This document shows positions 7,385 to 16,295 of a DNA stretch of 64,000 bases, in pieces. The translations under genes were made by a program, and so were the position numbers. Origin of the DNA: G963667675 sp965249215 (lineage in GTDB: Bacteria > Chloroflexota > Dehalococcoidia > Lucifugimonadales > UBA3495); the NCBI GenBank assembly GCA_965249215.1, contig CBDFLN010000002.1, positions 682,001 to 746,000 of the forward strand. The letters are read 5' to 3'. Positions within the stretch are counted from its first letter, which is position 1. Every line of letters begins with the position of its first letter. The notes below the pieces were generated by a model. It did not search any database, had not been told where the DNA came from, and was given only the letters and a program-made list of their open reading frames with translations.

Positions 7385-10300
7385 TTAATCGGCGGGCGCC
7401 GGCGACAACGCCGGGAAATAAAACCCTCGGTTTCTCCCGTAATTGGGCCGCTGGGGCCACGACGCCCAATTCCTGAGGTATGACCCCACCGCTATCATCA
7501 GCGCCCCAACGAACATCATAATGATTGCCACCAGCGTCAAGGGGGGCGCCTCTTTAATATCTAGCGCCCTCGCGTTGCCGGCCGCAAAGACGGGGATGTC
7601 TCCCCCCGGCGTGAACGGGACAATCGAAGCGCCTATCGGGGCGGCGACGTCTGTGACGGAAATACTCACGGTAACGGAGTCTGCCGCGCCCGATGGGTCG
7701 GTCGCAGTCACGGTCACCGTATAGCTGGACTTGCTCTCGTAGTCCAGGAAAGCCTTGGTCAGCAATTGCCCCGTCGACGCCGTAATGTCAAAGGAAGAGT
7801 CATCGCTCCCGCCCAGGGTGTAGGTCAGCGGGTCGTCGTCCTCGTCCGCAGCAACCACCGGCTCTCCGATATTCTCTCCCGGCTCCGTGTGCTCGGCCAC
7901 TTCCCGGTCAACCGAATCAACCTCGAAATCCGGGGCGCTGTTGGTTACCGGAGCCGCCCGCACCGCGTTTAACGACACCTCCTGCGCTTCCTTAGACGAC
8001 CCCCGCCGGTCGCTATACGACGCAGTTGCACGCAGGTAGTGGTCCACGTCACCGGCAACCGGCGTGTAGCTGGAACCCGTAGCGCCGTCTATCGACTCCC
8101 AGTCGCTCTTGTCCGAAGACCTGTCCCACTCCCAGGTTGTGCCTGAAACCCCGCCATCCGGGTCTGTTATCGTAGCCGTTAGAGATCTCCCAACCTGCGG
8201 CTGTACCGACGACAAGGCTACTGCACCCGTTTCTTCCACGTCGGTCACGGTAATGGTCACGGTGATTGTGTCGTCCGTCTCCGTGTCGGCGTTCCCGCCG
8301 GCGTCGTAACCGTCGCTTACCGACACCGTAACCGAGTAGCTGGACTTGCTCTCGTAGTCCAGCGCGGCTTTCGTTTGCAGTTGCCCCGTCGACGCCACGA
8401 TGTCGAATGACGCGGCATCGTCACCGTCCAGGGTGTACGTCAGCGAGTCCCCGTCTTCGTCCGTGGCCGCCACCGGGTCCCCGATGTCCTCACCCGCACC
8501 GGTGTTCTCCGCCGCGCTCCGGGCGCCGGTCTCCGTAGCCGGAAACGCCGAAGTCTCCTCCACGTCGGCAACCACAATGGTAACTGTGATCGTGTCGTCC
8601 GTCCCCGTGTCGGCGTTCCCCTCGGCGTCGTAGCCGTCGCTTACCGACACCGTTACCGAGTAGCTCGACTTGTCCTCGTAGTCCAATGTGGCCTTGGTCT
8701 GCAGTTGCCCCGTTGACGCAACTATGTCAAAGGACGCGGCATCGTCACCACCCAGGGTGTAGGTCAGCGAGTCCCCGTCGCTGTCCATGGCCGACACAGG
8801 GCCCCCAATGTCCTCACCAGACCCGGTATTCTCCGCCACGCTCCGGGCCCCGTCCTCGCTGGCCGCAAACTCCGGACTCTCTTCCACGTCGGTGACTGTG
8901 ATGGTCACCGCGACAGTATCGTCCACTGCCGTGTCGGCATTGCCCTCCGCGTTGTAGCCGTCGCTCACTGACACTGTCACCGAGTAGCTGGACTTGCTCT
9001 CGTAGTCCAGGGCTGCTTTGGTCTTCAGTTGCCCCGTCGATGCCGTAATGTCAAACGACGCCGCATGATCACCGCCTAACGTGTAGGTCTGCGAGTCACC
9101 GTGGTCGTCCACTGCAGCCACCGGTTGGCCTATATCCACACCCGCCTCGGTGTTCTCCGCCACGCTTCGAACGACCGACGCGCCGGTCGCAAAGTCTGGG
9201 GCCTCTTCAACGTCGGTCACCGTGATGGTCACCGCGACGGTATCGTCCACCGCCGTGTCGGCATTGCCCTCCGCGTCGTAGCCGTCGCTCACTGACACTG
9301 TCACGGAGTAGCTCGACTTCGTCTCGTAGTCCAGGGCCGCTTTGGTCTTCAGTTGACCCGTAGATGCCGCAATGTCAAACGACGCCGCATGGTCACCGCC
9401 TAGCGTGTAGGTCTGCGAATCACCCTGGTCGTCCACTGCAGTCACCGGTTTGCCTATATCCACACCCGCCGCAGTGTTCTCCGCCACGCTTCGAACGACC
9501 GACGCGCCGGTCGTAAACTCCGGGTCCTCTTCCACGTCGGTCACCGTGATGGTCACTGCGACTGTGTCGTCCGTAGCTGTGTCGGTATTGCCTTCCGCGT
9601 CGTAACCGTCGCTCACCGACACTGTCACCGAGTAGCTCGACTTCGCCTCGTAGTCCAGGGATCCTTTCGTCTGCAATTGCCCCGTCGACGCCGTAATATC
9701 AAACGACGCGGCGTCATCGCCGCCCAAGGTATACGTCAGCGAGTCCTCGTCTTCGTCCTCAGCCGCCACCGGGTGCCCGATGTTCTCCCCCGTCCCGGTG
9801 TTCTCCGCCGCGCTCCGCGCGCCGTCCTCGCTGCTAGGGAACTCCGGCGCTTCCTCTACGTCCGTGACGGTGATTGTTACCGTGATCCTGTCTGATGCGT
9901 TGGAGGGGTCTTTAACTGTTACGGTCACTTCATAGCTGGACTTGCCCTCGTGGTCCAGAGCAGTCTTAGTCTGGAGTTGGCCCGATGACTTCACAATGTC
10001 AAAGGATGCGCCGTCGACTCCGCCCAGGGTGTAGGTAAGCTTGTCGTTGTCAGAGTCCGAGGCTTTAATCGGCTCGCCGATATCTGTCACCGCGGCAGCG
10101 TTTTCCGCCACTGACCGCTGGGCGTTGTCCCCCTCGTTAAAAAACGGTTTCTGGTTCGACTTGGACACAGGCCTTGAAGTTGGCTCTCGCCGCGGCGACG
10201 GGTCCACGTCGGCAACGGATATGGTCACGGTGATGGTCACGGTGATGGTATCGTCCGTCGCAGTGTCGGCGTTGCCGTCCGCGTCCTTGTTATCGCGGAC

Positions 10301-12556
10301 CGACACGGTCACGGAGTAACTGGACTTGGTCTCGTAATCCAGGGCATCTTTTGTCCGCAGCTGCCCCGACGTCGCCATGATGTCGAATGAGGAGGCATCA
10401 TCACCCCCCAGTGTGTATTGAAGCGTATCGTTGTCGTCGTCAGTAGCAGTTACCGGTGAACCTACGCTGAGATTCGCAGGCGAGTTTTCGGTGACCTGTC
10501 TGGTGGTAGTCTCGGCAGAAAACTCCGGATCCCTGTTCGCCGGCGGCGCCGTCGCCACCGTGTTGCCCGACACCGCCGCCGCGGTCTTCCCAGACCCCTC
10601 GCCGTCGGTATAGGACGCTGTGACGCGCAGGTAATTTCCCACGTCGGCGACTACCGGCGTGTAGCTCTCTCCGGTAGCCCCACTGATCGCCGTCCAGTTG
10701 CTCCTATCTAAGGAACTCTCCCATACCCAGCTCTCCCCGGAAATGCTCCCGTCGGGGTCGGTCAGGGATGCCGTCAACGCCGTGTCGACCAGGGGATGCG
10801 TCGCCGACAACTCCAGCGTCCCCGATTCCTCTACGTTGGTCACGGTGACTGTGACGGTAACAGTAGCGTCCGTCGCCGTATCTGCGTTGCCGTCCGCGCC
10901 CTTGTTATCGCGCACCGACACGGTCACGGAGTAACTGGACTTGGCCTCGTAGTCCAAGGGGTCTTTCGTCCGCAACTGCCCCGACGTTGCCACAATGTCG
11001 AAAGACCCGCCGTCAGTCCCGCCCAACGTATAGGTCAGTGAGTCACTGTCGCCGTCCATGGCCAACACCGCCTCGCCGATGTTCTGGCCTGCCGCGGTGT
11101 TCTCCGGAACGCTCCGGTTGCCCGTCTCGCTGGCCGCAAACTCCGGCGCTTCTTCCACGTCGACAGCCGCCGTTCCCAGGGGTTCCGGGGCCGCCGCGTC
11201 CGTAACCCTGACCGTCACCGAAATTATAGTCTTGCGGGGCCTTTGTCCATTGGGGGGATTGGCGTCGTAGGCGGTGATCGAGAACGAGTACGAGTTGTTC
11301 CCGCCCTCGTCCTTAGGGGTCTCGAAGTCCGGCGGACTGTTGAACGTCAGCACGCCTTCATCATCGATGGTGAAATGATCGCCGTCGCCCCCGCCGGGCT
11401 CCACGCTGACTATCCAACCACCAGTGGGGCCCCCCTTATTTTCGGCGGTGTAGGTGGCCACCTGCCACGTGCCGTTCTCGGGGTAACTGATATCTTCAGG
11501 CCCCTCTACCACCGGGACCCCTTTGCTGCCTGAGGGTGTGATAGTCGCCTTGATGGTGTCGGACTGGCCCGACGGGTCCCTCGCCTTTATGGTCACGGTG
11601 TAGGAGCTGGCGTCGACGTCTCTGAAAAGCTGCTTGGTATAAAGCCTGCCCGTCGTCCCATCAATGCGAAAAGCCCCGGCATCTGTCCCTTCCAGCGAGT
11701 AGCGGACTTCGTCCCCGTCCGGGTCCTCGGCCCTCGCCGGGTTGTAGATTTCAGCGCCGATCGGCGAGCTTCTCCTGACGTACAAACAGACGCCCCGGTC
11801 AGCGTCGGTCCCTGTGCAGCCGTAGCCGCCGTTGATATCACCCGCTGCGGGAAACGCCGGTGCGCTATTGTTCGACGGCGCCGCCCTGACGTCCCTATAA
11901 GACTCCATGCGTGCCGTCTTGCCGGAACCTTCCCCGTCCGTATAGGAAGCAGTCGCTCTCAGGAATTTGTCCACGTCATCATCTACCGGCGTGTAACTCG
12001 CCGACGTGGCCCCGTTTATATCAGAGTAGGAGCCGTTCTTGGTGTCCGCCCGGGACCACTGCCACGTCAGGCCGGAAACAGCGCCGTCTGGGTCGGCAAG
12101 CGAGGCTGTAAGTGCCGTACTGACCTGGGGCTGCTTCCACGACAGAGTCACCGTCCCCCGCTCGTCCAGGTTGGTGACGTTCACCGTTACCGTGATGCTG
12201 CCGGAGCGGCTGCCGTCAGAAGCGATGACTTTCACAGTGTAAGATTCCTCGGACTCGTAGTCCAGTGGGGCCCCGGACATCAACTGGCCCGTCGAACTGC
12301 CGATGGCGAAATGCGACGTGCCCGCGTTCTCCAACGAGTAGGTCAAGTTGCCGCCGCCGGTAGCCGTCACCGGATCGCCGATGGCTTGGAACGGAGCGGT
12401 GTTCTCGTCGACTTCTCGGGTGGTCGCCTCGGTTGAGAACTGCTGAGCAGAGACTGGACTGGCTGAATGGAGGATGACCGAAAGTGCCGCGACCAGGCCT
12501 CCGAAGGCAACGACGACCATCACCACTATGGTCGCAACAAGAGCTCTGTGAGCCAT
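7385..12556 (-). CDS. Giant cadherin-like repeat surface protein
   Basis: This protein of about 1723 residues is predicted to be exported and anchored at the cell surface. ATG at 12556 is preceded by AGGAAGGG and gives a signal peptide (MAHRALVATIVVMVVV...); a GTG 13 codons upstream is less likely. After it come about 12 cadherin-like beta domains, with hallmarks ENT, DxDxDxLTYTLGG, FDI..STGQLxTK and LDYExKSSYxVTV. They are interrupted three times by a different Ig-like domain with the pattern LTDPDG...SG...W, YTPV..DV..YLR.TASYTDG (near residues 140-230, 640-730 and 1430-1520). The last 80 residues carry one membrane helix (LTLVAIIMMFVGALMIAVG) and a short basic tail. Acidic DxD motifs suggest calcium-stabilised domains. 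The role is probably adhesion or cell-cell contact (inferred). Confidence 0.85.
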   Translation of the reverse strand: MAHRALVATIVVMVVVAFGGLVAALSVILHSASPVSAQQFSTEATTREVDENTAPFQAIGDPVTATGGGNLTYSLENAGTSHFAIGSSTGQLMSGAPLDYESEESYTVKVIASDGSRSGSITVTVNVTNLDERGTVTLSWKQPQVSTALTASLADPDGAVSGLTWQWSRADTKNGSYSDINGATSASYTPVDDDVDKFLRATASYTDGEGSGKTARMESYRDVRAAPSNNSAPAFPAAGDINGGYGCTGTDADRGVCLYVRRSSPIGAEIYNPARAEDPDGDEVRYSLEGTDAGAFRIDGTTGRLYTKQLFRDVDASSYTVTIKARDPSGQSDTIKATITPSGSKGVPVVEGPEDISYPENGTWQVATYTAENKGGPTGGWIVSVEPGGGDGDHFTIDDEGVLTFNSPPDFETPKDEGGNNSYSFSITAYDANPPNGQRPRKTIISVTVRVTDAAAPEPLGTAAVDVEEAPEFAASETGNRSVPENTAAGQNIGEAVLAMDGDSDSLTYTLGGTDGGSFDIVATSGQLRTKDPLDYEAKSSYSVTVSVRDNKGADGNADTATDATVTVTVTVTNVEESGTLELSATHPLVDTALTASLTDPDGSISGESWVWESSLDRSNWTAISGATGESYTPVVADVGNYLRVTASYTDGEGSGKTAAAVSGNTVATAPPANRDPEFSAETTTRQVTENSPANLSVGSPVTATDDDNDTLQYTLGGDDASSFDIMATSGQLRTKDALDYETKSSYSVTVSVRDNKDADGNADTATDDTITVTITVTISVADVDPSPRREPTSRPVSKSNQKPFFNEGDNAQRSVAENAAAVTDIGEPIKASDSDNDKLTYTLGGVDGASFDIVKSSGQLQTKTALDHEGKSSYEVTVTVKDPSNASDRITVTITVTDVEEAPEFPSSEDGARSAAENTGTGENIGHPVAAEDEDEDSLTYTLGGDDAASFDITASTGQLQTKGSLDYEAKSSYSVTVSVSDGYDAEGNTDTATDDTVAVTITVTDVEEDPEFTTGASVVRSVAENTAAGVDIGKPVTAVDDQGDSQTYTLGGDHAASFDIAASTGQLKTKAALDYETKSSYSVTVSVSDGYDAEGNADTAVDDTVAVTITVTDVEEAPDFATGASVVRSVAENTEAGVDIGQPVAAVDDHGDSQTYTLGGDHAASFDITASTGQLKTKAALDYESKSSYSVTVSVSDGYNAEGNADTAVDDTVAVTITVTDVEESPEFAASEDGARSVAENTGSGEDIGGPVSAMDSDGDSLTYTLGGDDAASFDIVASTGQLQTKATLDYEDKSSYSVTVSVSDGYDAEGNADTGTDDTITVTIVVADVEETSAFPATETGARSAAENTGAGEDIGDPVAATDEDGDSLTYTLDGDDAASFDIVASTGQLQTKAALDYESKSSYSVTVSVSDGYDAGGNADTETDDTITVTITVTDVEETGAVALSSVQPQVGRSLTATITDPDGGVSGTTWEWDRSSDKSDWESIDGATGSSYTPVAGDVDHYLRATASYSDRRGSSKEAQEVSLNAVRAAPVTNSAPDFEVDSVDREVAEHTEPGENIGEPVVAADEDDDPLTYTLGGSDDSSFDITASTGQLLTKAFLDYESKSSYTVTVTATDPSGAADSVTVSISVTDVAAPIGASIVPFTPGGDIPVFAAGNARALDIKEAPPLTLVAIIMMFVGALMIAVGSYLRNWASWPQRPNYGRNRGFYFPALSPAPAD
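8219..9860. repeat. 324-bp tandem coding repeats inside the surface gene
   Basis: Five successive 108-codon units (324 bp each) encode cadherin-like domains that are far more alike than the rest of the gene. Boundaries recur at the (C)TTCCACGTCGGT word at about 8234, 8560, 8882, 9208 and 9532. This points to recent duplication or gene conversion, and it is a place where short-read assembly could have collapsed copies. Confidence 0.8.
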
Positions 12557-12918
12557 ACCCTTCCTAAACACTATTCCGACGACCCAACAGGACACAGAGT
12601 GCGTCGCGGTGTAAGTTCTACACGGAGTACCAGTTCAGGTCTGGTGTAGGACGACTGGCGCAATGTTGTCGCTCAACGTCGACCCCTGACTGCCATTTCA
12701 GGCACACCGCGCCGCCCCATGTAAAATAACACCGCCCGCCTCTTCCACGCTTCGTGCTAGCACCGCCACTTTCGGGCACTTTCGTGCATCATTCTCGTTT
12801 GTTACACTGTGGATCCGAATGCTTTGCGTCACTCTCCGGGCATGGACTTGCCAAGGCATGCCGGGTCTCGGGACTTTGATGCCCGCAATAAACCTGTCAT
12901 CACTGATCAACTACAGCC

Positions 12919-12947
12919 TTGGTGTAGTCGGCCCAAGTCGTTATAAT
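12919..12947 (+). promoter_or_regulatory. Putative sigma-70 promoter for the Yip1 gene
   Basis: TTGGTG (12919-12924) and TATAAT (12942-12947) are separated by exactly 17 bp, about 80 bp upstream of the Yip1-domain gene. The -10 is perfect and the -35 matches at three of six positions. The rest of the 12557-13026 gap shows no gene; the divergent surface gene must also have its promoter there. Confidence 0.5.
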
Positions 12948-13026
12948 CTCCGACTGTGGGCTCTAAAAAGCTTCCGGACCGTCGGCATCAGACTCAATGA
13001 AACTTATGTGAGGGGATAGCGGAAAA

Positions 13027-13554
13027 ATGCTGAGCAGAATGATAGGCGCAGCCCTGTTGCGTTCGGACACCTACGAGGACGTGGAGCACGACCGCTCCGC
13101 CACGTTGCAGGCCCTCTTGGTGGTAATTTTGGTATCCATTTCCAGTGGCGTCGGCGCCCTGTTGCAGGACGAAGTTGACATAGTGGATGCCTTGGTCTTC
13201 GGTGTCATTTTTGGGGTGGTCTCATGGGCAGTTTGGGCCCTGACCACCTGGATAGTCGGTAGCACCATCCTGAAGACTGCTGCCACAGAGGCGAACTGGG
13301 GTCAGCTTGCCCGAGGGACCGGTTTCGCGCAGACACCAGGAATTTTCTCCTTCCTGGTCTTCGTCCCTGGTATTGGCTGGCTTATCGGCCTGGTGATTCT
13401 CATCTGGAAATTGGCTGCAATGCTGATCGCTGTGCGGCAGTGTTTGGACTACACCTCCACCTGGCGGGCGTTCTTCGTGGTTCTTATCGCCGCGATTCCC
13501 TGGCTCATCATCGTTGCCGTAGTCGGTGCCCTCTTGGGCATCGGAGGGGACTAG
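13027..13554 (+). CDS. Yip1-domain-like integral membrane protein
   Basis: This 175-residue protein has about five hydrophobic segments (about 25-45, 55-80, 105-130, 120-140, 150-172). The layout resembles the bacterial Yip1/YIP family: a soluble N-terminus ending in YEDVEHDRSATLQA, then membrane segments with ARGTGFAQTPG and an AVRQCLDYTSTWRA loop, which is typical of these proteins. Function of bacterial Yip1 proteins is unknown, with membrane organisation or trafficking suggested. It has its own candidate promoter and is followed after 60 bp by a lipoprotein gene on the same strand. Confidence 0.7.
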   Translation: MLSRMIGAALLRSDTYEDVEHDRSATLQALLVVILVSISSGVGALLQDEVDIVDALVFGVIFGVVSWAVWALTTWIVGSTILKTAATEANWGQLARGTGFAQTPGIFSFLVFVPGIGWLIGLVILIWKLAAMLIAVRQCLDYTSTWRAFFVVLIAAIPWLIIVAVVGALLGIGGD

Positions 13555-13614
13555 CATCTGGCGGTCCAGCACCTGGGTCGCAAGCCAGGTACACATCTCC
13601 TTCACTGGTGCCGG

Positions 13615-14469
13615 ATGATTCGCCACAAGTTTGGTCGGAACACAGAAACCAAGGGGTTGTATTTGCGATGGCTCGGCCTGCTGGCGGCGTTGGTGGCTGT
13701 CGTTCTCGTGTTCGCCGCGTGCAGTGAAACCGCAACGCCCACACCCGTTCCCACCAATACACCCCATCCAACTCTCACCGCGGTCCCAACCCCCACATCG
13801 GTGCCAACGCCTACGGCGGTCCCAACCCTCACACCCGAGCCAACCCCCACGGCGGTCCCGACGCCTACGCCGGCAATAATGTCGCTGAGCGACGTCGACG
13901 ACTCCACCACGGGCGCCGACCTCATTGCAGCCCTTTCAGACAGCGAAGCCGACTGCCTGCGCTCTACTATCGGGGACGAGGGCTATGGAGCGCTGCAAAC
14001 ACTGACCCTGTCCCAGAGTCCACTGGGATTCGATACCTTCCCGTTGCATTGCCTAGAGCAGTCCAACGCCATCGACCTGAGCGTGGCGATGATGTCACTA
14101 CAGGCAGGAGGGCTTTCCGATGACGGCCAGGCCTGCATCAAGGACGTCTTCGCCGACCTCGGCGTGCCTGGCGAGAACATGACCGAGGCAGACTCAATGC
14201 GTTCGTTCATTTCCATGCAGCTTTGCTTGACCGACGAGGAGGCCATGGCCCTTGACGCGTCCGGCGGTGACGACCCGTTGCCTCTCCCCTCCCAGCTCCG
14301 CTGCATATCCGAGCAGGCGGACCTCGAGAACCTGTTCATTTTGTACCAGGGGTTTGTCGACCTGGGGGAGGGCTTGGAGGCGCCAACACCTTCACCGGAA
14401 GTGCTGGCGGCAGTGAACGAGATAATGGCGGCCCAGGAGGCCTGCGGCATTCCCACCGTCAGCCAGTGA
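13615..14469 (+). CDS. Thr-Pro-stalk lipoprotein, paralogue of 25354-26457
   Basis: This 284-residue secreted lipoprotein has a hydrophobic signal ending VFAAC (Cys36 is the lipidation site). A Pro-Thr stalk of about 50 residues (TPTPVPTNTP... to about 85) follows, then a globular domain rich in Cys, Asp and Ala. The globular part begins TTGADLIAALSDSEADCL. The same pattern (TTG-x-E/D-L-V/I-A-x-LS...EAxCL) begins the globular part of the lipoprotein at 25354-26457, so both belong to one family. Repeated Cys residues (about every 35-45 residues) suggest disulphides. I do not recognise the domain; function unknown, location outside the membrane. Confidence 0.8.
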   Translation: MIRHKFGRNTETKGLYLRWLGLLAALVAVVLVFAACSETATPTPVPTNTPHPTLTAVPTPTSVPTPTAVPTLTPEPTPTAVPTPTPAIMSLSDVDDSTTGADLIAALSDSEADCLRSTIGDEGYGALQTLTLSQSPLGFDTFPLHCLEQSNAIDLSVAMMSLQAGGLSDDGQACIKDVFADLGVPGENMTEADSMRSFISMQLCLTDEEAMALDASGGDDPLPLPSQLRCISEQADLENLFILYQGFVDLGEGLEAPTPSPEVLAAVNEIMAAQEACGIPTVSQ

Positions 14470-14541
14470 GATGGGTCCGTGCCTTAGGGGCCCGCGTCTA
14501 GCTCCCAAACACCGCGAAGGTGGCGCCCCTTTGGGGGCAAC

Positions 14542-16188
14542 CTAAGCCTCGATCATCTTCCGGGCTGTGTCCCTAGCCTCGTCCAGGCTGTCCACGAAGT
14601 GTTCCGGCGGCACCCTCTGTAGAACGTTCAGCGTGTCGAGGGTCGCGGCAGGCGCGCCGGACAGACCCATGACTATGCACTGGGTGTCCTCTTCCATCGC
14701 GGTGTCGATTAACTGCTCCACCACCAGGGCGGCGCTGTCGTCGATGTATACCGTGTCCGAGAAATCGAGGATTACCACCTCATGCTCCTGGATGTCCACG
14801 CTTATCGTATCGATCAGCTTGCTTGAAGACGCAACTGTAAAGCTCCCCCTCAATGCAACCAACCCAACGCGGGCAGAGAAAGAGTCCACCTCTGCCCCTC
14901 CCGCGTCCCCCGGCAAAAAGCTCTGGTCCAGCAGAGGCGTCGACACCACGCTGTCCAGTTCCAGCCGCTCGAACTGCCGCGCGCTGGCCATCCCTGCCGC
15001 TATCAGCCCTATCGCCACTGCTGTGACCAGGTCCAGGAACACCGTAAGACCCAGAGTTATTAGCATCACTAGAAGGTGCTCCCGCTGCACCCGGTGGATG
15101 CGGGTGATAAACCGCCAATCTATGATGTCCCAGCCGACTTTCATCAGGATGCCGGCCAGCACCGCGTGAGGGATTTTCTCGGCATATCCCCCAAGCCCCA
15201 GCACCAGCGCCAGCAGTATCCCCGCCCGCACCACTCCCGACACCTGCGTACGGCCCCCGGCCCGGATGTTCACCACCGTGCCCATTGTCGCCCCGGCGCC
15301 CGGCAGTCCCCCGATGAACCCCGCCATCATGTTGCCGATCCCCTGACCCACCAGTTCCCGGTTGGGCTTGTGACGAGTCCGGGTCATGGTATCGGCTATC
15401 AGGGACGTGAGCAGGCTGTCTATTGAACCCAGCAGAGCAATGGTTACCGCCGGCGCTACTGCCCCCGCCAGGACACCCAGGGAGACGTCCGGCAAGTCTA
15501 TACCAGGCAGGCCCGTAGGCACTTCGCCGATGACCGGCGTATCGCTCAACCACAGGAGTCCCAGCAGCGTCCCCGCGATCAACGCCGCCAGCGTGGGGGG
15601 TAGAACTTTCCTCAGCCGGCTCGGCCAGGCCACTCCCACGCCCAGGGTGACCAACCCTATGGCCAGCGCGCTGAAGTTGACGTCGCCGATTGCCCCCGGC
15701 CAGGCGCGGATCGACCCCAGCGGGCCCCCAGTCTCCACCGACGCCCCTAAGAACGGCAGGGTTTGCACCAGCATCACGATGACGCCGATGCCGGACATGA
15801 ACCCTGATATCACCGAATAAGGCGTAAAGGCCACAAAGCGGCCGACCCTCATTACGCCCAGCAGGATCTGTATCAACCCCGCCATAACGACTATGGTGAA
15901 GGCTTCCGCCAGGTTGTCCGCCGCGCTGGTGACGATGACCGCCATGGCCACCGCCATGGGGCCGGTGGGACCGGATATCTGCGACCGCGTCCCGCCGAAC
16001 ACCGCCGCAAAGAAACCGACTGCGATGGCCCCGTACATCCCCGCCTTCGGTTCCAGCCCCGCCGCCACGGCAAAGCCCAACGCCACCGGCAGTCCCACCA
16101 CGGCGGCCGTAACGCCGCCGAACAGGTCCCCGCGGAAAGTCTGCAGGTCGTAGTTCAGGTTGAAAATTTTTGAAATATCTTGAGCCAT
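14542..16188 (-). CDS. SulP-family anion transporter with STAS domain
   Basis: This 548-residue SulP (SLC26-like) secondary transporter probably carries sulfate, bicarbonate or a related anion. It begins with the family's soluble N-terminus and LFGGVTAAVVGLPVALGFA, then GGTRSQISGPTGPMAVAM, the signature of the first membrane repeat. About 10-12 helices run to about residue 410. The C-terminal STAS domain (about 435-548) shows LDFSDTVYIDDSAA, the usual STAS nucleotide/regulatory loop. Specificity cannot be assigned from sequence. The gene stands alone, convergent with the lipoprotein gene at 13615-14469. Confidence 0.9.
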   Translation of the reverse strand: MAQDISKIFNLNYDLQTFRGDLFGGVTAAVVGLPVALGFAVAAGLEPKAGMYGAIAVGFFAAVFGGTRSQISGPTGPMAVAMAVIVTSAADNLAEAFTIVVMAGLIQILLGVMRVGRFVAFTPYSVISGFMSGIGVIVMLVQTLPFLGASVETGGPLGSIRAWPGAIGDVNFSALAIGLVTLGVGVAWPSRLRKVLPPTLAALIAGTLLGLLWLSDTPVIGEVPTGLPGIDLPDVSLGVLAGAVAPAVTIALLGSIDSLLTSLIADTMTRTRHKPNRELVGQGIGNMMAGFIGGLPGAGATMGTVVNIRAGGRTQVSGVVRAGILLALVLGLGGYAEKIPHAVLAGILMKVGWDIIDWRFITRIHRVQREHLLVMLITLGLTVFLDLVTAVAIGLIAAGMASARQFERLELDSVVSTPLLDQSFLPGDAGGAEVDSFSARVGLVALRGSFTVASSSKLIDTISVDIQEHEVVILDFSDTVYIDDSAALVVEQLIDTAMEEDTQCIVMGLSGAPAATLDTLNVLQRVPPEHFVDSLDEARDTARKMIEA

Positions 16189-16295
16189 ATAAGCCCTATG
16201 GCGTTACCGCCGAATTCCTACTGCTAGTAGATATGCGCACAACCGTCAATCCCGCCTCGCCCATCGGGTGACTGGCCAATCGCGTGCTCACTCAC

